From: Phlebotomus papatasi | Taxonomy: Eukaryota; Arthropoda; Insecta; Diptera; Psychodidae | Assembly (NCBI RefSeq): GCF_024763615.1 | Contig: NC_077225.1 | Coordinates: forward strand, 868,001 to 932,000 | Reading direction: 5' to 3' | DNA length: 64,000 nucleotides | Shown: one piece after another, positions 1 to 10,639 of the stretch | Layout of the letters: every line of letters begins with the position of its first letter | Position numbering within the stretch: position 1 is the first letter of the stretch | The notes under the pieces: model-generated | Database searches by the model: none | The model's input: the letters and a program-made list of their open reading frames with translations, nothing else | Told to the model about the DNA's origin: nothing | Made by a program: the position numbers and the translations under genes

Positions 1-114
1 NNNNNNNNNNNNNNNNNNNNNNNNNNNNNNNNNNNNNNNNNNNNNNNNNNNNNNNNNNNNNNNNNNNNNNNNNNNNNNNNNNNNNNNNNNNNNNNNNNNN
101 NNNNNNNNNNNNNN
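1..114. other. Assembly gap (N)
   Basis: Unresolved bases only. The first readable base is 115. Confidence 0.99.
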
Positions 115-535
115 AATCAGCTAACCGGGGAAGATTAACCGATAGGAATATTCTGGCGAACCTCAGACTGGTCTTTTCAAAAAAATCTGCATGTGAATTG
201 TTGGGGAATATTCACGAAAAGTGTTAGTTAATGAGAGGTGACTCTCCTTTATGGATATAAGTCTGGACGGTCTGGAATAAGGCATATACCAACTCTTATT
301 AGTTAAAAAAAAGAGCTTAAGTATGAAGTGAACAGAACATTGTGATGACCTGCTATGAGAAGGAGCTTTAAGTCAGATGTTGTGATATCTTCAGGGGAAT
401 AATGCTGCAGAACATTAAATAAAAAACACTAATGTTTTCGTAGATTCACTTTATTATCTAACAATCTCAACTTCCATTAACTTACTATTGCCGCCACCTC
501 TTGATGGATACCACATCTCCCTTTCTTTGAAAAGA
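115..535. other. Non-coding; possible Gypsy 3' LTR remnant
   Basis: No convincing gene. It lies just beyond the stop of the minus-strand Gypsy fragment at 536. Around 510-535 the minus strand has a purine-rich stretch (AAAGAAAGGGAGATG) like a polypurine tract, so the rest may be that element's 3' LTR. There is no second LTR to confirm it. Confidence 0.3.
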
Positions 536-1159
536 TTATAGAACATAATCTTGATATTTAACTGGACGTCGAGCGGGACGATGAGGCCGCAGGGTAACAA
601 CGGAAGCATCCTGAAGCTCTTGAGATTTGGAGGAATCAAAAACATCTGCATCACCTTCGTGAGATGTAGGTGTGGTGAGGTTGTCTGACAGACGGGAGAA
701 ATCTGACGAAGACGAAGTTTTGGCACGACTTTGTATCATATTCTCGATTTGTAGTGGAGGTTCACTTGGTGTATCAGAATCTTCTTCGAAAGTAGTGTAC
801 ACCTTCTTGGCATGAGTAATGGTTCTGTACACCACCTTTCAGTTAACACTTCCTGAAGTTTGAATCGGGCTCCTGATTTTTCTAATACTTCATAGATCTT
901 TGAATCGAACACCGGACTGAATTTGTTTCCTGGTAGGACGTTCTTCAATACTACTTTGCTCCGAACAGTGATATCTCCCACTCCAGCACGTCTCTTTCGA
1001 TCCTCACTCTCTTTTCCTTTCTCTTTCAAAATTCGGTCTCTGTCTGCGAAATCAGTGTTCGGTGGGGCTGTCTCAACGTCAGCTAGTGAAGGGATCTTCC
1101 CTCTAATCGTCCTCTCAAAGAAAAGTTGCGTTGGCGTTTTACCAGTAGTAGAGTGCGGG
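536..1159 (-). pseudogene. Ty3/Gypsy pol fragment (integrase C-terminus)
   Basis: Only the last part of a Gypsy polyprotein is left. The minus strand reads an integrase C-terminal region with HSTTGKTPTQLFFERT near 1100-1155, a charged linker (KEKGKESEDRKRRAGVGDI), a small beta-rich domain with a GNKFSPVFDSKIYEV stretch, and a tail ending RPARRPVKYQDYVL. Insect Gypsy elements commonly end with such an RRSxRxRxxPxxYxDYV-like tail. The reading frame shifts near 836, so it is broken. The 5' side is cut at 1159 by the BEL1 LTR; the missing RT, RNase H and catalytic core do not reappear beyond 18095. The family call is good; the clade is not determined. Confidence 0.75.
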
Positions 1160-2100
1160 TGTTTGGGATTTACCTGTTTAACGTAAATTAAATATCAAAA
1201 AAGGTCCCTGCAAAGGGAGGCTCCCTGCTTCTCAAATGGAAATTACCTGTTGAAGTATCGAAGAAGAAATTAGTTATACAACTCTGGATTCCCCTAATTG
1301 ACCTTCCAATGTCATTGACTCTTTACCTGTAAAAGATGGAATAATCTCTTAAATATTCGGCGAATGAGGATCAAATGTTTGATCCTCGAAACCTCCACAG
1401 TCTGAAACTATTCCTTGGATGTGAAAACAACCTTGCACGATGAAATAATAACACTTTTGACTTTATTTTGATGATCACTTTATTCTCACTTTGTCTCGTG
1501 GCACGCAACGAAAAGGAAGTAGAAAAAATTTCATTTTGACAAGAAGTCCCGTAAGGGCGCCAGCAAGCAGAAATGACATGATAGTTGTGAGTGGTGAATA
1601 TGAATGCAATAAATTTAAGCTCAAATCCACCATATATCCATGGGCTACATCCTTTAGACGTAACAGAAGAGAGGAAACAGCAATATGCCGTATCAGAATA
1701 GGACACACCGCACTGACACATCTATACATCATCAAGAAGGAAGACCCCAAGGAATGCGACCAATGTAAAGAGATCGAAACCGTGATCCATCTAATATTTA
1801 AATGTCCTAAATATCAAGAGGAAAGAAGGAGGAACAAAATCAACAAAAATCCTCAAATTGCACTGGGAGACAACGAAAGTGAAATCCAAAAAATGTTAAA
1901 ATTCCTAAAAGACACAAATATGTATGAAAAAATCTGATACAATGTAAAATATGTAGTCAAATTATAAATGCCATGGGGCAATCATCTTATTGATGAACCC
2001 CTAATTAAAAAAAAAAAAAGAAAAAAATAAATAAATTTAAGTTACCAATATTTCATGAAATTTACTTAAAGAATTTATGTTTTGTTTAACGGCCGTAACA
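1160..2100 (-). repeat. BEL1 left (3') LTR
   Basis: On the plus strand it begins TGTTTGGGATTTACC and ends AACGGCCGTAACA, matching the ends of the right LTR at 17166-18095. Shared internal landmarks are GGATCAAATGTTTGATCC near 1372 and GTCCCGTAAGGGCGCCA near 1545. Relative to the right LTR it lacks about 400 bp (the equivalent of roughly 17585-17990) and has gained a non-LTR retrotransposon (1620-2029). Confidence 0.7.
1620..2029 (+). pseudogene. 5'-truncated non-LTR retrotransposon, C-terminal fragment
   Basis: The plus-strand frame reads a non-LTR retrotransposon C-terminal tail: WATSFRRNRREETAICRIRI, then GHTALTHLY and a CDQCKEIETVIHLIFKCP zinc-knuckle-like motif, stopping at 1937. This arrangement (arginine-rich segment, RIGHTxLTH, CxxCxxxxTxxHxxxxCP) is typical of I/R1/Jockey-type elements. 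A poly-A-rich tail follows (about 2006-2030). The flanks repeat AATAAATTTAAG at 1608-1619 and 2030-2041, a clean target-site duplication, so this is a 5'-truncated copy made by target-primed reverse transcription inside the BEL1 LTR. It cannot move on its own. Confidence 0.85.
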
Positions 2101-2339
2101 CCCTCCTCCGGGCTGGGCAAATGTCCAGAAGAGTCCATTGGAAGTACTGCAACATTCGTGATGGGTCTCTTGAAGACAGACTTCGAATTCCAAAGAGAGA
2201 TGACTCTGACGAGACCATCTTTGCCTGGATGAATGTCCTCGACTCTGGCAAGAGTCCATTTTGATGTGATGTCATCCAGAGTGAGAACCACGTCTCCTTT
2301 CTTCAAGTTGGGCCTCACAATACGCCACTTCGTACGTTG
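2037..2339 (-). pseudogene. BEL1 pol: integrase C-terminal domain
   Basis: This is the last segment of the BEL1 polyprotein. It reads in frame from the integrase above it, past a TAA at 2340-2342 that stands where a glutamine codon (CAA) is expected. It contains the BEL-type C-terminal domain (WRIVRPNLKKGDVVLTLDD, then a tryptophan-rich beta segment ending KRPITNVAVLPM). The last 20 or so codons lie inside the 3' LTR (2037-2100), as in BEL2. The stop is a single C-to-T type change, so the segment was probably part of one polyprotein. Confidence 0.8.
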
Positions 2340-4038
2340 TTATAAGGTGTTGAGGTATTCGTACTTCCAACGTTTTGCAAATTTTTGAATTTGTCTCTGG
2401 CACATTTGCCATCGATTCATCCGGTTGGTTTGAAGATGAGACAAATCTGGATCTGGTAGACTTGTCAACGGTGCTCCCACTAAGAAATGTCCCGGTGTTA
2501 GATAGTTGTTCTCCGTGGGGTCATCAGACATTAGACTGATGGGACGGCTGTTCAAAGTCGCTTCAATTTGATGTAGCATAGTGGAGATCTCTTCGAAGGT
2601 GTGCAGGGATTGATTTAGAGTACGCTGTAAGTGATACTTCACGCTTTTTACCCCTGCTTCCCAAAGACCTCCTTGGTGCGGGGCCCCAGGGGGATTAAAG
2701 TGCCAGATGGTTCCTGAGTCTGCTGATGCTGCGGCGATTTGCTTCTCGTTGAGATAAAGTTGGCAGAGCTGTTTGTTGGCACCGACGAACGTGGTTCCGC
2801 AATCGGAGTACATGTGCCTCGGTGCAGATCTGCGAGAAACAAATCTCCGAAACGCTGTGAGAAAGGCCTCCGTTGTCATGTCTGTAACTAACTCTAAATG
2901 AAGAGCCTTCACGGACATGCAGACAAACAAGCATATGTATCCTTTGCATGTTTTGGCATTTCGCAAGTGGCTAGTCTTGTACATGAGATGTCCCGCGTAA
3001 TCAACTGCTGTAGCATGAAAGGGACGATTGAAGACGACTCTGTGGGCAGGAAGTTGTCCCATGATTTGATCGAGTGGTCTAGGTCGTGCTCGGACGCAAG
3101 TGTAACATTGTCTCACAATCTTCCTGAACAAGTTTCTCCCTCCTATTGGCCAGAATCGTTGCCTGAACGAAGCAAGTAGCAGAGCGGGCGGAGCGTGTAA
3201 GAGACGACGGTGTTCATTGATGGCAATCAGCTCCTGTAGCTTTGACTTTGTCAAAAGTATAGGATGTTTCGCTTCCATCGATTCATCTGATTTCTCCAAT
3301 CTTCCCCCGACTCTGACTAGACCTTCAGAGTCGAGATACGGTGATAGAGGCTGGAGATGTTTCCACGAGGATGGAAGTTCCCGTCCAATTTTCAGTTGAA
3401 GGATCACTTTTGGGAAACACTGATGCTGATCCAGGTAGATGAGTCGCCTCAAGCTGAATTCCAGTTCTTCAAGTGAGAGAGTGCCAGTCCGCTTTGAGTG
3501 AGTGTTAGAAGAATTGTGAGCGAATCGGAGACACCAAGCCAAGCGAATTTGTAGAGTTCTCAACGAGGAAGATTTTTCGATAAATGTCTCAAAAAATGGT
3601 TGCTCATTCGCAATTGTGAGTGAGATTGAAGCATCATTGAACTCTTCGGATGGGCGTTGATGAATCAAATTGGGTAATCGAGGCCATTCGTGTTCTTCAC
3701 GAGTTAGCCATGTCGGTCCAGACCACCAAAGCAGGAGAAAGGCCTCGAGATATAAGGTCAGCTGGATTCGATGCAGTTGGTACGTGACCCCAATCAACTG
3801 GATTTGAGATTTCAAGAATCCTTTTGACACGATTGGAGACAAAAACCTTATATACACTCGGGGTAGAGTTGATCCATGCAAGAACTATGGATGAGTCTGT
3901 CCAATAGTGTGTTGCAGTAGGAGTTATAATTTCCTGCACCTTTTTCATTAGAGTGGCTAACAGCAGAGCTCCGCAGAGCTCCAGTCTTGGAATGGTTTGA
4001 GTTTTTAGTGGTGCAACTCTCGATTTTGAAGTAATCAA
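2340..4038 (-). pseudogene. BEL1 pol: RNase H and integrase
   Basis: Encodes the BEL-type RNase H end and the integrase that inserts the DNA copy. The N-terminal part (about 3697-4038) has the RNase H block TIPRLELCGALL, then a YWTDSSIVLAWI motif and NPADLISRG. The frame slips by one base near 3725, at a run of T and G. Integrase follows: H...H about residues 200-230, CYTCVRARPRP as the cysteine pair, AVDYAG and YSDCGTTFVGA with the first two catalytic aspartates, and PHQGGLWEAGVKSVKYHL with the catalytic glutamate. Another one-base slip separates this frame from the RT frame at about 4036. All catalytic residues remain, but the frame breaks mean no full protein. Confidence 0.85.
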
Positions 4039-5019
4039 GATTGAGTGGATTTTTCAGTACTGTGACGAGTAATTGCATAAATGGCCGCTCCATAGGCCTT
4101 GGTGCTTGCGTCACAGAAGCCGCGTAATTCGAGCTGTGACATTGAAGGACTGAAACTTATCCATCTCTGAACACTAATGTGGTGAACATTCTGTATGGAT
4201 TTGGAGAATGTATGCCACCGATGGCCATATTCTGCAGGCACTTCGTCATCCCATTTTCCCTTCAATTGGTGAAGCTCTTGGAGAATGATTTTGGCGGTAA
4301 CTACCACTCGGCCAATAAGACCAAGAGGGTCAAATATCTTAGCTATATCCGAAGCAATCGAACGTTTTGTCATCTTAGTTTGGTCCAAGGGAATGGGAGA
4401 AACAAAATTGAATGTGTCAGAAGAAGCGGTCCAACGTAACCCAAGTGCTTTCGTTGAATCCGTGATGAGTGTGGTGGCGTTGAGCTTAGAGTCAAATTGT
4501 TGAATGGAAGGGTGACTGAACATCCACTTTGCGAGAACGAATCCGCCCTTACCCAGCATATCCACCAATTGTAAGCAAGTCTCATTCATGATCGTGGGGG
4601 ACTCAGCCGAGAAAAGACAGTCGTCGACGTAGAAGGATTTAAGAATCGCTTCTGAGGCCAAAGAATGAGTGAGTTGATGCTCATGTGCCAATTGAACTAG
4701 AGCACGTGTTGCTAAAAATGGTGAAGATCCCAATCCAAAACCTACTCGAGTGATCATGTAGTCGCAAATAGGATCAGTTTCGTGCTCTCGCCACACAAGC
4801 CTTTGAAAATTCGTGTGCTCAGGATGAAGAATGAGCTGATGGTACATCTTTGTGATGTCGGCCATCACAGCATATTCGTGGAGTCGAAAGCGCAAAAGAA
4901 CATCAAATACGTCAGAATGAACCGTTGGTCCCACTAAGAAAATATCGTTTAAGCTGAGCCCATTAGTCGTTTTCGAACTTCCGTTGTAAACAATTCTCAA
5001 TTGAGTAGATGTGGAGTCC
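4035..5019 (-). pseudogene. BEL1 pol: reverse transcriptase core
   Basis: Encodes most of the BEL/Pao reverse transcriptase. Visible blocks in order are LRIVYNGSSKTTNGLSLND, VMADITKMYHQLILHP (first catalytic aspartate), GLGSSPFLATRAL, and SFYVDDCLFS with the YVDD active-site pair, then LGLRWTASSDTF and the start of RNase H (LRGFCDASTKAYGAAIYAIT). The first codons before 5019 continue exactly from the piece at 14643 once the TTAA insertion is removed. The nominal upstream codons between 5020 and 5039 belong to the inserted element, not to BEL1. Confidence 0.88.
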
Positions 5020-5039
5020 TTAAGGCTGTTTGAAACCAA

Positions 5040-6920
5040 ATGAAAGCTCCAGATTTAAGCTCCAGAAGCTGAGTAGCTATCCCTCTGGTAATGGAGAGGG
5101 GAAACAGTCTACATCGATCGTCTCGTTCCTTCTGCATCTTTGTGTTCACTCACACAGTTCACGCTCTACTCTGCACTTCTCCGAAATGCTTCTGGAGTTG
5201 GAGCGAACGGAGCGAACAAAAAAATCTCAATGATAGATCCCGAAAACATTGGCCAACACTGAGTGAGTGTTGGAGCGATTGGCAAAAATTTTCATATGCG
5301 CCGTTTTATAGGATTTTGTGAAGGAGTGAAGAAGTTGAGAGAAAAAAGTTTTTTGACCATATGTGTCTAAAAATAGATAAAACTAAAAAAACTAAGAAAT
5401 TCTTAGTTTATATATTTAAAAAAAAATTACTCTAACTTTCCAATGATCGTTCTATTCCATTTTTATGGAATATCTTTTTTTCTATCTATTATGCAAAAGA
5501 TAGTTGTAAAATAAAATTCCACAAGGAAAACAATTCTAGAATCAATATATATTTATATACTTTTAGTATGACAAAAGTACCAACATCCAGAGAATTTTAT
5601 TCTAAAAAAAGACGATAAATTCGTTTTAATTGATTCAATGCTGCAAATTTACTTGAGGGTTTTTTCCTAGACAATAACTATATGGATATGTAAATTTATT
5701 ACTATGAGTTAGCACATATACTGCATAAAAGGGGTGGCAAAGGCTCCGAGACTTTGAGAGTTGCTTGAACTCTCGAGAAGAAGTTCTGCCTTTATATTAT
5801 TTTTTCGAAATTTTTTGAATGCTTATCTAAGATTAATTTCGATTAATTTATTTACAAATTACCACATTACCATCTTCAAGTTGAAAATTGTTCAAGAGCG
5901 TATTTTAAAAAATCATTAATATTTTAATTAATTTAATTTGCATAACCCCCTCCCAAATCGGTTGAAGATTAGGGTTTGCGAAATCTTTGTTTTTTTTCTA
6001 TTTAATTTTTTATGCGTATTCTTTTAATTTTTTAATTGCGTACTTTGGGGCAAAGAAAAATTTTCTGTTTTTTGGGAAGTTTTTAGTTTTGTCCTTTGGG
6101 GCAAAGAGAAATTTTCCAGGAAAAGGGAAATTTTAGGAAAGTTATAAAATAATACTTGTGCAAAATGTGTGGCAGAGAAAATTTCCGATAATTGTGTAAA
6201 ATGTATGAAAGACAAAATTTCCATAGACAAAGTTTTCAGAAAAAAAATTACCGAACAGATGGATTGCAAAGCAAACTGGTAAAAACAAAAGTGTAAAAAA
6301 CAGAACGGAAAAATCAAAGATTCCCGATCATTAAAATTCTGCCCTTTGACCTTGAATAATACAAAATGGCGAATTAACCGGTGAAAGGTGTCTAAGTACG
6401 AAATGTTCAGCTGGATTAACTATAAAATATATCCGAAAATCATTGAAATATTGAATATTGATTTTGTTTGGGCTTGGGACAAAATTCGTCAGAAAATTTT
6501 TGCAGATTTTCTGACGAATCCTGGTGGACACTCTGACGAATTTCTGTAGATATTTTGCCGATTTTCTGTAGATTTTTCTACATTCCAGATTTTCCAGACA
6601 GCTGTGTCTGAAAAGATGGAATATTTTTCACTGAAGTTTGCAAAATTCAAGAGAGTCATTCTTGGTGATATCACAGTGTTTATATTAAATAAAGAATTCT
6701 GCGACGCCCTGTTGTATGTAGAGAATAGTAAAGGGATAGCTTTAAAAACACTGTCGACCAATTATTTGTGTTTTTGCATCATTCCATGAACGTTTTTTAA
6801 AAATGCAGTATTTTTGCTTGAATTTTGTTACTCGTTTAAAATGTTTAATCGGTAATTCTTGTTAAGCAGAGCACGCCATTTTCTTTGTAACTTTTACAGT
6901 TTCTTTATAAGTTAACAATA
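5040..6920. other. Left half of the TTAA element, no gene
   Basis: Low-complexity, A+T-rich sequence without a supportable gene. Near 5200 is a short repeat GGAGCGAACGGAGCGAAC. At 6040-6130 there are two copies of a TTTGGGGCAAAGA motif. At 6485-6600 degenerate TTTCTGTAGAT / TCTGACGAA motifs mirror a similar stretch at 12540-12640 on the other side of Gypsy1, which suggests an internal inverted-repeat structure in the host element. Confidence 0.6.
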
Positions 6921-7113
6921 TGTTGTCTTACTCACCTGAAATTCCCGTCTGAGGCTTACAAGGGCCAGACTCCCGACCACTGCCTCATGACTCACCGTCT
7001 CTGACTGACAAGTGAGTTACTGAGTTCACCTCAGGAGGCGCTGCTATCGGTCGGGTGCCAACCAACTCAAGCGGGAAATTCAAAATCAAACGGCATCAGT
7101 CTCAACGACAACA
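6921..7113 (-). repeat. Gypsy1 3' LTR
   Basis: 193 bp, beginning TGTTGTCTTACTC and ending CTCAACGACAACA on the plus strand. Read base by base it is identical to the copy at 12302-12494. On the minus strand a purine-rich tract (AGGAAGGGCCGAG, about 7114-7126) precedes it and probably primes plus-strand synthesis. Confidence 0.95.
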
Positions 7114-7639
7114 ACTCGGCCCTTCCTGACGTTCACCGTCCCGGTGATCCAGTAGGTATATCTCACCATTCTATGAGTTCGGATCAACCAAGGAGTACAA
7201 CTCTCCTTTAATTGTCCGACTGAGCTTAGCCCACTCATAGAAACTCTATGCATCGTCCACTGTGCGATCAACCGTACAATCTGAATTAAAGAATTCAAAT
7301 TACCCTGGGCTATAGCTTTGACACCCGACTCTCCTCTTCTACTGTGAATCCGCATCATTCTGGCTGCTACATAACTTCTCTTCGTGATGCGTATTGACCC
7401 AGGTATGTAAATTGACAACAATTTACTACCTGACCAGAGCAAGCCAATACTCCTCAAATGTCTCTTCCGAACTTCTCATCTCATCTCGAACAAACACCTA
7501 GCAACCTCCGTAACATAAATCATCAAGACTTATCAGCAACTGCAAATATAATCATTTATTCACTGAAATTCTTCTGTAATTCGCACTCTATCCATAATAC
7601 AAATTTCACCATCCCCATTTCCCACGATTCTCATTTAAT
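7114..7639 (-). other. Gypsy1 region between pol and 3' LTR
   Basis: This 526-bp stretch follows the pol stop codon. An open frame of about 123 codons (7457 down to 7086) runs through it into the LTR, but it begins with TTG rather than ATG. It shows no signal peptide, membrane segment or known domain. It is probably untranslated 3' sequence. A degenerate or spliced third ORF cannot be excluded. Confidence 0.5.
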
Positions 7640-10558
7640 TCAATTTTCCGTCGAATCTGCGTCATCTTCATCCAATTCTTCCCAGGTTAGATCCTCCAAA
7701 TTTGGCCACTTCTTCATCCTCTCTGCTGAATGTACTGAGCAGTATGGCTTTCGCGTAATTTGTGTAGACTCCGTATCTTTAACCTCGTACCGGTCTGCAC
7801 CCAGTACTTTGCTGATAACATACGGACCACGGAATCTCGGCAAGAGCTTCCGAGAACTTCCTGTCGCTGGATGTTCAGCCTTCAACAATACAAGATCTCC
7901 TTCCTCGTACCTGCTGGGGGGTCGATGGGTTTCATTGTGCTTCTTAACCACTTCCAGTCGTGATTTGTTGATTCGGCGAACAGCCTCATCACGAAGCTCC
8001 TCTATTGATGGCTTGTCTTGGGAAAAATCATCTTGAATGCAATTCAGCAGCTGGTTACCCAGAATGTTCCTTGGGGTGTAGGATAGTAGGAGTTCTTGTG
8101 GCGAACGTCCTGTGACTCGATTTTTGAGAGAATTCACTGCCCATTGTACTGCCCGTACGTGTTTATCCCAATCTTTACCCTGCGGATCTTCACTCATAGT
8201 TTTTAAAGAAGAGTTGACAATCTGAAAACATCGTTCGATATGCCCATTACCTCGTGGAGTTCGTGTAGCCGTAAAAGAATGCTTGATGGAGTGGTGATCA
8301 CAAAACTTCGCAAATTCAGCCGATGTGAAAGCTGTTCCCCGATCTGTTACGATTATTTCCGGCATTCCGACGTATTCTGCCATATCTTCGATTAACTTTG
8401 TCACTGGTGTAGTTCTTTTTGACTTGACTGGACGCAACACCATAAATTTTGTAAATGCATCCACGATGCCAATCAATTCTTCATTCCCAGAAGAGCTTCG
8501 TGGGTACGGTCCACAGTGATCAAGGTGAATTACCCGAAAAGGGATAGTTGGTGATTCCACATGATGCAAGTGGTGGTGAGTTTCGTCCTTCCCACGTTTA
8601 TTATACAAACATGGAATACAAGATTCGATGAAGCGCTTCACCACTGCCCTCATACGTGGGAACCAGTATGATTTCCTCAAGTGTTCAACGGTTCGGTCCA
8701 AATTTGGGTGCCCCAAATTGTGGTGAGCCGTTAGAATCACGTGATATCGGAGACCATGTGGTACCACGAACTTGTACCCTGACTCTGTGTTACGGTACAA
8801 CCGCCCGTCACTGAAGTGGTAGTCCCTTTTAATTGCTTCGAGATTGGAATGATTTAACAACTCTCCATCCAAGACACGCCTGACGTCCCTGAGCTCCTCG
8901 TCTTGCATTTGCAGGGTAGAAACCCAATCCTCCAATCTTGTTTCCACTCGAAATATCTTGTGACTGACTGTCTGGAACTCTTTTGCAGGTTGTGTGGGTT
9001 GTCGACTCAAGGCATCCGCGTGAGTCAATTGAGTCCCTGGTCTGAATTCCATGTCGAAATCATACTCCTGTATTTTGAGAAACCAACGTGCAACCTTTGG
9101 TACCAAATCTTTTTTCTTAAGAGTCTCCTTAAGGGATTTACAATCTGTCACAACGGTAAAATGCTTGCTGAGGAGGTAATATTTAAAGCGCTCTAGACTA
9201 TCCACGACTGCAATCGTTTCCAATTCGTAACTGTGTAGCTTTGATTCAGCTGCTGTGGTTGCCCTACTGTAGAACGCCACAGGGTGTCCTTTCCCGTTTT
9301 TATCCTTTTGCATTAGCACTCCAGCCACTCCGTATGCACAAGCATCCGTGTGCAACTCATGTTCTGCCGACGGATCATAAAGAGTCAACACTGGCTCAGA
9401 ACACAAGACTTCCTTTAGCTGATTAAATGCAGACTCTTGTGCTTCTTCCCAAGTAAAAATCTCATCTTTCTTTAAGAGAAGGGTAAGTGGGCGTGCAATC
9501 ACGGCAAATTTTGGCACAAACTTCCGAAAATATCCAGACAACCCAAGAAACTGCCTCACTTCTTTGACATTCTGCGGTTGAGGAAAGTCCCGGATTGCTT
9601 GTGTCTTACAATCTCCAGGGCGGATACCATCTGCGTTCAACTGATGTCCCAAATAAGTTACACTGGGTTCTAGAAATGCACACTTATGCAAGTGTAAGGT
9701 CAACCCAGCCACTTTTAGTCGATGCAGAAACTCTTCCAATATTTGCAGATTCTCTGCTACTGTTGCTGTGGCAATGAGAACATCATCCATGAATACCATG
9801 ATGTTTTTTGGATTCATTCCCTCCACAATCTTAGCCATTAGTCGCATAAAAACTGCTGGAGAGTTCGTCAATCCAAACGGTACCCTGGTGAACTGATAAT
9901 GGCCAGTCGGCGTAACAAATGCTGTATAGGGCCTGGACGCTGTTCCTACCGGTACCTGATAATAGCCTGCCATTAGATCCAATGCCGTGAAAACTTTCAT
10001 CCCTGCTAAATTACTCAGCTGGTCATCTATGTGTGGAACTGGAAATTGTTCGCGAACCGTTTTAGAGTTCAGCTCACGGAAATCTACACACATGCGTAAT
10101 TGTCCATCCTTTTTGGGCACTAATACAACTGGGCTGGCATAAGGGGACTCTGAATGCTCAATGATGTTTAAGGACAATAGTTCTCTTATGATAGAATCCA
10201 ACTTGGAGCGGTGCCCAAATGGTATGCGTCGTGGCTTATGAGCAACCACATCTGTACTCTTCAAGGTTATGTTAAGCTCTACCAAATCTGTTAGCCCTAG
10301 TTCTTCCAAATTCATCGCCAGGCTCTCCCTATTCCCTTGCAGAAGGGTTAGCAACTTCATCTTGTCCTCTGCGGTCACTTCTGAGCTTACTTGAATAACT
10401 TTCTCTGTGAATAAGGGCAACTTCCTCTGAGAGTAAATGTGATTCAGTTGGGGGCCTTCTGGAAACCTCCGGATAACACAAGAGCCCAACCTTTTTATGA
10501 CTTCAATCCCCGGCTTGTCCAAGAAGTCCCTTCCAATCAATACGTCGATGTCAAGTAC
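7640..10558 (-). CDS. pol: Gypsy1 Pol: RT, RNase H, integrase exon
   Basis: Third coding exon of Gypsy1, copying its RNA into DNA and inserting it. It starts at the intron acceptor (AG|GTACTTGAC), completing the protease end (VLIGRDF). RT spans about residues 95-280: LDLMAGYYQVPVG, TPTGHYQFTRVPFGL and FMDDVLIAT, with the catalytic FMDD instead of the more common YxDD. RNase H is about 395-520 (HTDACAYGVAGVL, SYELETIAVVD, VTDCKSL). Integrase has a HHCC finger (H...H...CIPC, about 612-655) and D, D, E at HLDHCGPYP (about 683), TDRGTAF (about 740) and NGHIERC (about 775). A basic C-terminal domain with LPRFRGPYVISKVLG follows, and the tail is acidic (DEDDADSTEN). No stop or frameshift is present. 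Numbering counts from the VLIGRDF region. Confidence 0.93.
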   Translation of the reverse strand, partial: VLDIDVLIGRDFLDKPGIEVIKRLGSCVIRRFPEGPQLNHIYSQRKLPLFTEKVIQVSSEVTAEDKMKLLTLLQGNRESLAMNLEELGLTDLVELNITLKSTDVVAHKPRRIPFGHRSKLDSIIRELLSLNIIEHSESPYASPVVLVPKKDGQLRMCVDFRELNSKTVREQFPVPHIDDQLSNLAGMKVFTALDLMAGYYQVPVGTASRPYTAFVTPTGHYQFTRVPFGLTNSPAVFMRLMAKIVEGMNPKNIMVFMDDVLIATATVAENLQILEEFLHRLKVAGLTLHLHKCAFLEPSVTYLGHQLNADGIRPGDCKTQAIRDFPQPQNVKEVRQFLGLSGYFRKFVPKFAVIARPLTLLLKKDEIFTWEEAQESAFNQLKEVLCSEPVLTLYDPSAEHELHTDACAYGVAGVLMQKDKNGKGHPVAFYSRATTAAESKLHSYELETIAVVDSLERFKYYLLSKHFTVVTDCKSLKETLKKKDLVPKVARWFLKIQEYDFDMEFRPGTQLTHADALSRQPTQPAKEFQTVSHKIFRVETRLEDWVSTLQMQDEELRDVRRVLDGELLNHSNLEAIKRDYHFSDGRLYRNTESGYKFVVPHGLRYHVILTAHHNLGHPNLDRTVEHLRKSYWFPRMRAVVKRFIESCIPCLYNKRGKDETHHHLHHVESPTIPFRVIHLDHCGPYPRSSSGNEELIGIVDAFTKFMVLRPVKSKRTTPVTKLIEDMAEYVGMPEIIVTDRGTAFTSAEFAKFCDHHSIKHSFTATRTPRGNGHIERCFQIVNSSLKTMSEDPQGKDWDKHVRAVQWAVNSLKNRVTGRSPQELLLSYTPRNILGNQLLNCIQDDFSQDKPSIEELRDEAVRRINKSRLEVVKKHNETHRPPSRYEEGDLVLLKAEHPATGSSRKLLPRFRGPYVISKVLGADRYEVKDTESTQITRKPYCSVHSAERMKKWPNLEDLTWEELDEDDADSTEN

Positions 10559-10639
10559 CTAAATAAATTACACCAATCGATATTATCTCATCTGTATTAC
10601 GTAATGGAGGTAAATAAAAGATAAACAATTATTCAAAAC
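10559..10639 (-). other. Putative intron 2 of Gypsy1 (81 bp)
   Basis: On the minus strand the segment begins GTTTTGAATAATTG after CAG and ends TTTATTTAG before GTACTTGAC. It contains in-frame stops, and the flanking exons meet in phase 0 at the protease-end motif (VPDQ before, VLDIDVLIG after), which is continuous in other Gypsy proteases. The donor GTTTTG is weak. Removal by the spliceosome is an inference. Confidence 0.65.

Noticed and set aside
7086..7457. 123-codon frame in Gypsy1 as an envelope gene
   Set aside because: It lacks an ATG, a signal peptide and a membrane anchor, and runs into the LTR. I describe it only as a possible third ORF.
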